DNA from: Anaeromyces robustus
Lineage: Eukaryota; Neocallimastigomycota; Neocallimastigomycetes; Neocallimastigales; Neocallimastigaceae
Assembly: GCA_002104895.1 (NCBI GenBank)
Contig: MCFG01000217.1
Coordinates: 1 to 64,000, forward strand
Direction: 5' to 3'
Length of the DNA: 64,000 nt
Shown here piece by piece: positions 42,756 to 54,633 of this stretch. Position 1 is the first letter of the stretch; the number at the start of each line of letters is the position of its first letter. The translations under genes were made by a program, and so were the position numbers. The notes under the pieces were generated by a model, which was not told the DNA's origin, did not search any database, and was given only the letters and a program-made list of their open reading frames with translations.

Positions 42756-43783
42756 TTAAAAGGAGTTTTATATAAAAAAATTATATATCCTAGATGAAAG
42801 TCTACTAAATAATAAATTAATATTATGATTAATACAAATTAATAATTTTAATGAAAAAAAGAAAAATTAAATGAAATAATATTTAATTATTAATTAATTA
42901 AATAATAAATTATTTATATTGTAATGTAATACATATAATAATTTTTTATATTTTAATATAAAAATAATTAAATATGTAAAACAAATTAAGACATTAAAAA
43001 AAAAAAAAAAAAACAATTAAATAATATGATACAATTTTTTATAATTAGAAAATTGTATAAAAATATTATAAATAAAAGTATGAAAGAATTACTATATTTT
43101 AAAAAAATAATAATAAAAAGTGAAATATAAAATAAAATAAAATAAAATATTGAAATTTATTTTTAAAATATACATATAGATAAAGATTTTTACAAAAAGT
43201 TCTTTTTTTAATTTTTTTTTTTTTTTTTTTTTTTATTTTTTGATTTATAAGATTTTTATAATATTTTTAATATATATATATATATATTTTTATTTATATT
43301 AAACAATACTCAAATCCATAAATTAATAATTTTTTTTTTAGTAATTCTTATTATTCATCATATTCAATTTTTTCGAATACTTTTTAGTTTTAAATCTTAA
43401 CTTTAATTTTAATCTTATTTTTAATTTTAATTTTAATTTTATATTTATTAATTTTAATTTTATATTTATTTTTATTTTAAAGTTTTTTTATTTATATTTT
43501 TTTTTTTTGTTTTTTTTTGTATTATTATTTTTATATTTTATTTTTATTTATTTTTTTTATCTTCTTTTTATTTATTTATATTTATTTATATACTTATTTA
43601 TTTAATAAAAAATCATTATAGTAATATTTAACTTTTTTTGTTTTTATTTTTTTTCTTTTTTTTTTGTTTTGTTTTTTTTTTTTGTTATTTGAAATTTTGT
43701 TATTAATTATAGCATTTTTTTTTGTTAAATTTTTTTTAAAATAAAATTAATAACAAAACTATACATATACATAATAAAACAAA

Positions 43784-45426
43784 ATGAAAAAAATAATAGT
43801 TTTTTTGCAATGTGCACTTTTATTAGGTATAAATAACAAATTAAAATAAAAAAAAATCCGAATCATATAAAATAATATAAAATTAATATATAATAATTAT
43901 CATATTAACAATAACAATAAAAAAAAATAAAGAAAAAAGGAAAACAAATACAAATTATATTATTTAAATGAAAATAATTTTTATTAATAAAATATTGTAT
44001 TTTATTTTTTTTTTTCATATTATTTAAAAAAATAATTAATAAAAAAGTGCAAAATATTTTTGGATTAAGATTATGTTTTCCTGAAAAATATAAAAAATAT
44101 GAAGATGTATTCAATGAAGCATATGAATCAATAATAGGATCAAAAATGACTTTACAATATAGTTATTATCAAACTATGGAAGATTATGTAAAAAGTTTTT
44201 CATTATATAAATGTGATGTTGCAATGATAGAACCAGCATTATATGATTATCATTATGCTCAAATAAAACCTATTTATAGTTATATTAATGAAACAATTGC
44301 TAATCGTATGACAGATGATGAAGATGGTGAAATATTTAGAGAATTATTAAAAGATCTTCAAGTAAATAACAGAAAAGAGGTTCATGCATTAGTAAGTCCT
44401 ATATTAATATATTTTTCTATTAAAATTTTTTAATAATATATTTTAAATATTGCTTTTTTTTTTTTTTTAATTAATAAATTTTTTTTTGACAATAATTTTT
44501 CTTTTTAAAAATTATATATAATTTAAAATTTTAAAATAATTTAAAAAAAAATTAAATAATAAATTAAAAATTAAAACTCATTTATAATGACTGAAAAAAA
44601 AAAATTAAACAAATGATAATTATAGCCATTATTTTTAGATTATGGTATTTTATATTATAGACAAGATATTAAACCACACCCACCTGAAACATGGGCCCAA
44701 TTAAGTAATGAAATTGATTATATTGATGATATCCCAAATTTCTCAAGAACTGATACTGTTTACATCGGACAATTTAATGGTAATTATTTAAATATAGTAA
44801 AAAAAATTTGTTTTTTTTATTTTTAAATATTAAAATTATATATATATTCAACAAACTTAAAAATTTTAAATAATTTATGAAGTAAAATTATTGTGATATT
44901 AAAAAAAAAAAAAAAAAAACTAATAAAATATTATTGAAATAAAATAAAAAATGAAAATGAATAAATTAATATATATATGTTTAAAATTGAAATATAATAT
45001 AATATTATAAAATAAATTAAAATAAATTAAAATAAAACAATGAAAATGAATAAATTAATATATATATATATAAAATGAAATATAATATAATAAATTAAAA
45101 CAATAAAAATATTTAAATTTATTTATTTATTTTTATTTTTTAATATATATAATAATATAGAATACCGTGAATTTTATTACAATTTATTTGAAAATGTTTT
45201 AAATACTAGAAAGCCAATTACTTATGAAGTCGTAGAAAGTGAAACTAATCATACTATTAATCAATTTAAACAGCTTTTCGATAAGGAAATTATTGATGGT
45301 AAATATATTAATAATAATTTTTATAATGATATTATATTATTTTATTTGTTTATAATAAATTAATATATATAATATTAAATAATATTTTTTTTATTATTAC
45401 TTTTTTAAATATATATATATATATAC

Positions 45427-45463
<37 letters not shown>

Positions 45464-46349
45464 TACAAAAGAATATGCTTGGCATTTAAATTCTGAATAT
45501 GGTGTTATTCGTTTTAATGATGAAAAAGCTTTATATATGAGAAATTGGTCAAGCTTTTTATATAATGTTACATACGAATATAGTCAAAAAGAAGGACCAC
45601 AATTTGGTATTGCTAAAATGTTATATTCTGATGATAGGTATGAAAGTTCAAGAGCAATTAATAAAGGTATTTATATTTGTGTTGCTAGTTCAGTTCAAGA
45701 AAGTAATTTCAATGATGCTGTTCTTTTAGTTGAAACATTTTCAAGTAAATCATTTATGGAATATTTAATTGAAGCTAATATATTCTATGATATTCCTGTT
45801 TATCATTCTTTATTAGAAGGTAAATAATATATTTGTATAAATATTTTAATTATATAAAAAAAATGATAATAAAATAAAAATAAAATATTATTTAATATTA
45901 ATATTAAATATTAATATTTTAATTTTTTTATTACATTTATTATTTCTTTTTTAAAATATTTTAGATGGTTACAAAAAGGATTCTGATTATTGTAAAAGAA
46001 TAAATTGTGAATTTTTCTTAGGCCTTGCAGAAGATCATGTTATATCAACCTATAGTGTTTTCTATCAAGAATCTTTCTTAGATAAATTGAATGAATTTTT
46101 CGAAACAGCTAAACAATTCTTTAAAGCAGCAACTGAAGATGAAATGGATATAACAGGTGATAAATCATCAGAAGCAATTACTTTAGAATCTTTAATGTCA
46201 ACATTCTCAGATTATTTCGAAGGTAATAAATAAAAGCTTTTTTTTATAAATATTATTATAGTATTAAATTGTATTTACATATAATTTAATATTACTATAA
46301 TAGTATAGTAATATTAAAATTTATAATAATATCTATTATTTTAAAAAAA

Positions 46350-46389
<40 letters not shown>

Positions 46390-47426
46390 TGTATTATTAT
46401 TATTATTATTATTATTTATATTAATATTATCATTATTATTATTATTATTATTTATATTAATATTATCATTATTATAATTATTATTATTATTTATATTATA
46501 TAAATAAAAAAGATAAATATGTCGAATTAAAGAGTGCAACAACTATTATTATGATTATTATTGTAGCTATTGAAATTTTAATTACATCTATTGTTACTTA
46601 TTATTTAATTAAGCATAGAAACTTTATTGAAATTCGTAGATCTTCTCCACTTTTCTTAATTACTATGTTAGTTGGTATTATATTAGCATTTGCCAGTATT
46701 TTAACTTTCATTGGAAAACCAACCACATTCATATGTATTTTAAGACCATATATTCTTGTTCTAACTTTCGGTTTAACTTTCTTCTCTCTTCTTCTTAAAA
46801 CTTTCAGAATTAAAGTTATTTTCGATAAAGTTAATATTCAAGTTAAGGATTCAAACTTAGTTATGTATTTATGTGTTCTTTTAGGTTTTGAATTAATTTT
46901 GGTTACTATTTGGAGTGTTGCAGCAGGAATGAAACCACAAGTTAAAGTTGTTTCAAGAGAAATGCATTACTATATGTGTCAAAATACAGAAAGTTTAGGA
47001 GAATACATTCAAACTATTTTAATTATATATAATGGTTTAACATTAGTTTATGGTTGTTATCTTGCTTACAAAGTTAAGAATGTCTACTCTGAATATAATG
47101 AATCTAAGGTTATTGGTCTTTCTATTTATGGTATTGTCATTTGTATGATTATTTTAATGTTTATTGTTAATATTAATGGTCTTGATCACACTACATTATT
47201 CCTTATTCAATCATTGATGATTATTCTATCAGCTGATATTATTTTGGTCTTCATGTTTACACCAAAATTGTGGAAATTACATATTAATATTATATCTGAA
47301 ATACCATATGATAAACCAAATGAAGAAGAAAGGAAAGCTAGTCTTCCACCTGAAGAAGAAAAGAAGAATAGTCTTCCACCTGAAGAAAGAAATATCAGTA
47401 TTAAAAATAATGTAACTACTGATTAA
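43784..47426 (+). CDS. Class C-like 7TM receptor with bacterial-type solute-binding ectodomain
   Basis: Seven exons: 43784-43826, 44048-44391, 44626-44779, 45161-45298, 45472-45819, 45965-46222, 46513-47426, giving 732 aa. MKKIIVFLQCALLL is a signal peptide. Residues about 15-425 resemble type 1 extracellular solute-binding proteins of bacterial ABC sugar importers: the PLFLDYGILYYRQDI segment followed by PPETWAQL is a hallmark, and CDVAMIEPALYDYHYAQIKP resembles the lobe-1 core. Exon 7 alone codes for seven membrane helices (about 437-690). Class C-type features are LLLKTFRIK after helix 3 and FMFTPKLW after helix 7. The tail has two copies of SLPPEEE/R and is hydrophilic. Such receptors relate distantly to GABA-B and glutamate receptors, in which the ectodomain is also a periplasmic-binding fold but of another type. 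A likely role is sensing an extracellular sugar or peptide and signalling through G proteins; ligand unknown. Confidence 0.88.
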
Positions 47427-48261
47427 TGAAAATAGAAGAAAGGGGAATTAATTAATTAATTAATTAAAAAATAATAATAATAACAATTACTAATTAATAA
47501 TCTATATCCATTAAAAAAAATTCTAGAATATAGATTTTTTTAATAATTTTAAAGAATAAATTGTATATTTCTTTTTTAATATATATATTATAGAATTTTA
47601 TAATAAATTAGTATGTTAGAAAAAAAATTTTTTTAAAAAAAAAAAGAAAAAGAAAAAGAAAAAAAAAAGTAAATAAATAATATATTAATAATATATTAAT
47701 ATGTATAAAATATATTGTAATTATTTTCACATATATATATATATATATAAAAAAAAAGAAAATTATTATAATATATTTGAAAAAAAAATATCTTTAATTA
47801 TTTTTATTATTAATTTTATATTTTTAATGTATATTATTTTATTGTATAAATATAAAAGAATAAAAATATATATCTAAAAAAAAAAAAACCAATAATTATG
47901 ATAGTAACAATAATAATATCATTGACTTGTTAACTGTTATATATATATTTACTAAAGATAACTATAATATCATTTAATTTATTTCATAATATTAATTAGA
48001 TAAAAAAAAAAAGTATATGATATTTTTATTTATATTAATTTTTCTACTATATAATAACTGATTCATACATTCCTCATTATTATTATTTATTATTTACTAT
48101 GATTATATTGCTGAAGAAAAACAAAAACCCAAGAAAAAAAAATATTTTATACTCATAAAATTTATTCATAATGTATCATTTAAAGTTATTTTTTTCAAAA
48201 ACATTAACTAAAGAATGTTTAAAAATAAACCTTTAGAAAATATATATTTTTAAATAACAGT

Positions 48262-48263
48262 TA

Positions 48264-48300
<37 letters not shown>

Positions 48301-48304
48301 GTAA

Positions 48305-48344
<40 letters not shown>

Positions 48345-48348
48345 GTAA

Positions 48349-48399
<51 letters not shown>

Positions 48400-48400
48400 T
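48262..48400. repeat. AAT array with AACAGTAAA interruptions
   Basis: Three blocks of AAT units separated by AACAGTTAA or AACAGTAAA, so the array also has a higher-order period of about 45-50 nt. Confidence 0.9.
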
Positions 48401-48988
48401 TAATACGTGATAAGAAAACAATATTGATTTAAAAAAATAAGTTTAGATAATATCATAGATATTAAATAAACGAACTAATAATAATAGAATAAATAGGATG
48501 AATGAATCAGCTATTATATAATAGCAAATTAAAATATAACCTAATCTATAAAAATAATACTTTTGTAATTTTATTATATATCGTGTGGTATATTATTTTT
48601 AGAATTATTTAATTAATTTTATATTAATTCTCATTTTATTTTAATATCATAATAATCAATAAAAGTCAACAATACAAAAAAAAAATTGTAATATGAAATT
48701 CACAAGAAATTAATACTTTAAATTAAATTTATTGATTACTTTGATTGCGAAATAAAGAAAATAAATTTAAAAAATAAATTCAAATATAATGTTCTTTTTT
48801 TATCTTATATTATATATATGCATTTTTTACTAACAAAAGAGTTATAATTATTTTTATATATTCTAACAGTACTATAAAAAAATATTTTTTATTAATAATT
48901 CAATAATTACATAATGTTTTTTAATATTATATAAATTAAAATGAAATTATTAATAGAATTTTATTTATAAATGAAAATGAATATAATC

Positions 48989-49345
48989 TATATAAAAAAT
49001 ATTAAACGTTTAATATAATAGTTTATATGACAGTATTAATAATATTAATAACAATAGATTATAGATAATATAAACTATTTAATAATAAATGTAATAAAAA
49101 AAAAATGTATATAAAAAATATTAAACGTTTAATATAATAGTTTATATGACAGTATTAATAATATTAATAACAATAAATTATAGATAATATAAACTATTTA
49201 ATAATAAATGTAATAAAAAAAAATGTATATAAAAAATATTAAACGTTTAATATAATAGTTTATATGACAGTATTAATAATATTAATAACAATAAATTATA
49301 GATAATATAAACTATTTAATAATAAATGTAATAAAAAAAAAAAAA
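48989..49345. repeat. Three-copy 118-119 bp tandem repeat with internal dyads
   Basis: TATAAAAAATATTAAACG starts at 48991, 49110 and 49228, giving periods of 119 and 118 bp; the difference is one A in the poly-A end of the unit. The copies are otherwise nearly identical (one G/A difference seen in the first copy, AATAGATTA against AATAAATTA). Each unit contains the perfect palindrome TTAAACGTTTAA (first copy 49002-49013) and a pair of 12-nt inverted arms, AATAGTTTATAT (49017-49028) and ATATAAACTATT (49068-49079). Confidence 0.93.
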
Positions 49346-49898
49346 AACTAAGTATCTAAGTATTTATTAGTTTTTTATATTATCATATGATTAATAAAAT
49401 TATTGTTTATCATACAAATATATAATAATAATTGTAATAATAATACATATTATATTTAATCATGATAATATTAATAATAGTTTTATTAGTGATTATTATA
49501 ATTATAGTTATTAATAATAAGATATAATATGAAATAAAATAATTTATGACTATTGATTTTAAAAATTTAAAGTAAAAATGATAAAATATTTAATACAAAA
49601 TTATACTTTTATTTACTTTATTTTAAACTTTATATCATTATTATAATTCCATTTAGATAAACCATATTTAAAATTTAAAAATTATATATAACATTAATTA
49701 TTGTTAATTATTGTTTCTATCATATTGCATATTGCTTATTATTATAATAATTATAACATTAATAATTGCTTCTATTATATTGTTTATTATCATAACTATA
49801 ACATTAAATAATTTCTTCTACTATTATTATTCTTACATAATTAAGAATAACAAAATTTAATATAAATAAATAAAATATTATAAATTATATATTTTTTT

Positions 49899-49982
49899 GA
49901 ATATTTAAATATTTAATAATATTAAAAATTATTTTATTATGAATATTTAAATATTTAATAATATTAAAAATTATTTTATTAT
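49899..49982. repeat. Two-copy 42-bp direct tandem repeat
   Basis: GAATATTTAAATATTTAATA begins at 49899 and again at 49941, and the following ATATTAAAAATTATTTTATT is also shared. Each unit contains ATATTTAAATAT, itself a palindrome. Confidence 0.88.
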
Positions 49983-50095
49983 TATTATAATTTTTTTTTA
50001 ATATATTTTTTTTTATGAATAATTTAAAAATTTTTTTTTTTCTATTAGTATTCTTCTTTTTCATTTATATATACACATAAATTTATTACATTGTA

Positions 50096-50230
50096 ATGAT
50101 TTTATTTAGGAATAATAAGTTAATCCGCATAAAAAAATTGGTATACACACTTTACAGACAAGCCCTACAAAATTATTCTTTGGTAAGTTTAATAGTAAAT
50201 GAAATGATCGATCTTACATTACACGTGTAA
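50096..50230 (+). CDS. Small unexplained ORF, faintly LYR-like
   Basis: A 44-codon ATG frame in an island of ordinary base composition: MILFRNNKLIRIKKL, VYTLYRQALQNYSL, VSLIVNEMIDLTLHV, stop. The VYTLYRQALQNYSL stretch recalls the LYR motif of mitochondrial LYRM proteins, and a consensus GTAAGT lies directly after NYSL (donor at about 50182), so it could be a first exon. I found no in-phase downstream exon with LYR-family residues. Unique sequence continues to about 50410, including a separate frame KAPQRNVLTNFIIS. It could equally be a fragment of a decayed gene. Confidence 0.25.
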   Translation: MILFRNNKLIRIKKLVYTLYRQALQNYSLVSLIVNEMIDLTLHV

Positions 50231-50232
50231 TG
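50215..50232. promoter_or_regulatory. 18-bp perfect palindrome with CACGTG core
   Basis: ACATTACACGTGTAATGT reads identically on both strands and includes an E-box-like CACGTG. Its role is unknown; it overlaps the end of the small ORF. Functional status is inferred only from its symmetry and unusual composition. Confidence 0.35.
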
Positions 50233-50635
50233 TGGCTTATATCTCCAATTAATTTTAATTTATTAAATTAATATTTTTTATATTATATACCAAATTTTTC
50301 TTTTACATTTTCAACAAAGCGCCACAACGAAATGTATTAACCAACTTTATTATTTCTTATAATGGTAAAATAAATAGAGTTCCATTTTAGGATGATTAAA
50401 AAGTATTTAATATATAAAACCTATTAATATATTAATTTATATTGTTTAATATTATTAAATCAATAATATAGATTGGTAATTAAATGGATACACATAAATA
50501 ATAACAGATACCAATATTATTTTTTTTTGTAGACTTATCATGTGCTATCTCACATGAATATATCGGAATTATATTAATATAATATAATATTATAAAATAA
50601 AATAAAAAGAAGTTTACACAATTTCTTAATAAATA

Positions 50636-50682
50636 TATAAATAAATAAATACATAAGTAAGTAAATAAATATATATAAAAAA

Positions 50683-50750
<68 letters not shown>
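50636..50750. repeat. AAAT microsatellite
   Basis: AAAT units with a few GTAA and TATA interruptions at the left end. Confidence 0.92.
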
Positions 50751-51100
50751 AAATTAGTAAAGGATATACAATTTTTTTTTATTTCTGTTTGTTATCTTAA
50801 CCAATCTATTATCTATGTCATATATTATATATTAATTTTATTAATCAATATTAAAGTATTATTATTGTTAATTTTACATTAATAAATACAATAGTTTATA
50901 CAAATAAGTATAAATTTATTAATTCTTGATTAACATAATTTTGTTTATTATCCAATTGATAATATAATAGAATAAAAATAATTAAACCTATAATAATTAT
51001 ATAATATATATTTTTCTTTTAATAGTTTTAATGTTTATTTGTTATGATATATATATTTTAAGCTTCTTAATGTAACTATTACTATTTTTTAATCTATTTT

Positions 51101-51120
51101 ATAAATAAATAAATAAATAA

Positions 51121-51207
<87 letters not shown>

Positions 51208-51209
51208 AT
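51101..51209. repeat. AAAT microsatellite
   Basis: More than 100 nt of AAAT units. It produces Tyr-Leu-Phe-Ile frames on the minus strand that are not genes. Confidence 0.92.
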
Positions 51210-51915
51210 ATATATATATATAAATAATAGATAAATAAATATATATAAATGATCTGTATTATTATTTCATTCATTTTTAATATTATTTTTAAAAATAATA
51301 TCAATATTGCTAAATTTATCATTAATTATTATTATTTTTTTTAATAATTATTTAATATAATTTTATTATTTGTTTTTTATGTTATTTTTTTTTATTTTAT
51401 ATTATATGTCAATTATTGAACATTGAATTATAACATATATATTATATGTATTATAATATATATAAATATATATTATATTATATATGTCAAAAACAATCTA
51501 TTAAAAATTTTTATTTTGCATTAAATGTGTTATATTAAACTTTAAAAGAAAAAAAAAATTAAACAACAAATTAATTAAAAAATATTTATTTTAATATATC
51601 AATAAACTTACAATAGTAGAAATTGAAGGAAAAAATTAATATAAAATATAATAATAAATCAATAGGACATATATAAACAATATATATAAGTATAATGAAA
51701 ATAAATCATTGATTTATACTACCTAAAAAGGAAAAAATAAATTAAAATATAATAAAATATAATAAAATAAAAGAAAAATAAAAAAATAATAAACGAAAAA
51801 AATAAATTGAATATAAAATAATAATATATAATAATATAATGTTTTTATATAAAATAATTCATTAGTAATTTATAATAATAATTATTAATTACTGATGTAA
51901 AAATTTATTAACCAT

Positions 51916-51917
51916 AA

Positions 51918-51993
<76 letters not shown>

Positions 51994-52070
51994 AAATAAA
52001 TAAATAATAAATAAATAAATAAATAAATAATAAATAAATAAATAATAAATAAATAAATAAATAATATAAT
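51916..52070. repeat. AAAT microsatellite with AAT steps
   Basis: AAAT units, in the right half broken by single AAT units at fairly regular spacing. Confidence 0.92.
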
Positions 52071-52320
52071 ATAATGTAATAAATATAAATAATATAATAA
52101 ATAAAATAAAATACAATAATTAATATTAATAAAATAATATATTATAAATATAATAATATTATATATAATATATTAATAATATCAAATAAAATATATTTAT
52201 ATAATATTTTACTATTCATTAATTATTAATCCTTTTTTTCTTTCTTTAATATTTTTTTTATTTGGTAATACATATTAAAGAAAACTAAAAAACCTTTTAA
52301 TTTTACTATAATTTTGATTA

Positions 52321-52358
<38 letters not shown>

Positions 52359-52414
52359 TATAAAGGAAATTTTTATAATCAAATTAATATGTATTTAATA
52401 ATGAATAATGTTTT

Positions 52415-52445
<31 letters not shown>

Positions 52446-54633
52446 TTTTTTTTCTTTTTGAAAAACAGGATAAATATTGATTTTATTAAAAAATTGGCAA
52501 TATTTATATGATAACTTTAAAAGTTTAATTGTAATAGTCTTTTTATATACACAAATAATAATAATAAGTAAAATTAAATAATAAAATAATAAATTAATAA
52601 ACAAAATATAAAAATAATAAAAATAATAATAATAATAAAAAAAAAAACACTGGCTATTTTCACATTAAACTTTAGTTCACATAATAAGGTTTAATAAATG
52701 TTGGTTTTATTAATGAAAAATAATTAAAATAAAATTTATATTAAATTTCTATTTAGATATATTAATATATATTTATGTAATATACTATTATTTATATTTG
52801 AATAATAATATGGTATATAATATATATAATATATAATATAATTATCAATATTTTAATATTTCTTATTTATCATATAAATTATTATTATTAATATTATATT
52901 ATATATATAATGTAATATATTAATATATAGTATAATATTATATATAATATAATAATTTATATTATTATATATGATTTATAGGTTTTTGTAATATACAATA
53001 TATTTATTTATTTATATTTAAAAAAAAAAAAAAAAAAAAAACGAATAATTATAAAAAAAAATTTTTTTTTTTAAATAATTCTATGTATTATTTAAAAGGT
53101 TTTTATTATTAAATATTGTTATAAAATTACTTTAAATTACTTATAGAAGTTGAAATATTGAATCATAAAAATAATTATAGCCTGATTATTATTTTTATTT
53201 TTATTTTTATTTTTATGATTTAATATTTTATTTTATATTTGATGTAATAATTATGAATATAAAATATAAATATAAAAAATTATATTATTATTATATATAA
53301 AATTTTTAATATTTTTTTTTAATTTTATTTAAAATGTTAATAATTACTAATAATAATCTTTATTTCTATTTTTTATTAAATAATTTATTAAAAAAGAAAT
53401 AACATTTTTATATTACTTATTTATATTATATATATTTATATTTTTTTTTTCATTTAGGAACTTTTATAATTATATTTAAAAAATTTCATTTATTGAAATT
53501 TTTTTTATCATTAAATATACTTATTTTATAATTAATAAATTTATTTATTGTACCAAAAATAAGATATATTATTTGAGGAATAGAAAGTGAACTCCAAATT
53601 TATACATATTATTTTTATTATAATCTAAATTTAAATCCAATTTAATATTTATATACTTTAAAAAAAAAAAAAACAACACCAACTAAAACTAAAACTAAAA
53701 AAAAAAAAAAAAAAAAAAGATAAAAAATATACAATTATTTTTTATAAAAATTACAATTAATTCTATCAAATATTTAATAGAAAAATCTTCATTATACTTA
53801 AATATAAAGTTATATTGATATTACTTAAAAGAAATTTTAATATCAGTGACAACAGACAATATCATAATAAAAGTATTATAGATATAAACAATAACAGGAA
53901 AAATCTTTTTTATTTTTAGAAATTTTATCTTATAAATTAATGTCAAAATTACTTTTAAAAGTAATACTTCATATATTATAAGAAAAATTATCAATAATTC
54001 ATCATTACCTTTAAAAATAATAATAATTTATATTAATTATAAGAAAAATTATATATATTATTACAATTACCTTTTTTTTTGTAATGGTAAGTTTTAAGAA
54101 ATTATAAATTATAATATTATATATCAATATTTTTTTTTAAATAATTGCATATATTTTTAAAATATATATATTTTATATCATTAATTAATTAACAATAATT
54201 TTCTTCTCTAATATGCAATTGTATTATTATGTTTTTATTGTTTTAATAAAACAAAAGATTGCTATAACTTAATATTTTTTTGTTTTACCATTTTATAAAG
54301 ATATATATATATAGAATAAAATTAATATATTTTATTTACGAAAAATTATTTAATTTTATTCAAAATTCATAATAGTTATATTTATAAAATTTATAATTCA
54401 TTAATTTTTATATATTTATAATCTTTACCATTAAAGATAAATATATATATTATTAATCTTTTATTATTTAAATTATTATTTAATAATTTCAATATAAATA
54501 ATAATTTATATTAAAAGATAAAATTAATGGATATATAATACTTAATTATTTTCGTATGATTATTTTGTAATTCGTTTGAAAAAAGAAATATTTTAAATAA
54601 CAAGTGTAATATTTTAATTGATATTTATCAGAA

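Larger units (their letters stand above)
41272..43783. other. Intergenic region with AAT arrays and a T-rich tract
   Basis: 3' flank of the ankyrin gene, two AAT array blocks (listed), AT filler, then a strikingly T-rich, A-poor strand from about 43200 to 43740 leading to the receptor gene. No gene seen. Confidence 0.65.
47427..54633. other. Gene-poor 7.2 kb repeat-rich intergenic region
   Basis: Holds AAT and AAAT arrays, a three-copy 118-119 bp tandem repeat, a two-copy 42 bp repeat, an 18-bp perfect palindrome and a small unexplained ORF at 50.1 kb (all listed separately). From 50800 to 54600 I see only AT filler, homopolymers (53019-53041, 53699-53718) and AAAT/AAT arrays. No intact conserved gene was recognised. 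Confidence 0.65.

Noticed and set aside
51089-52116. Minus-strand Tyr-Leu-Phe-Ile repeat ORFs
   Set aside because: Direct translation of AAAT microsatellites; not proteins.
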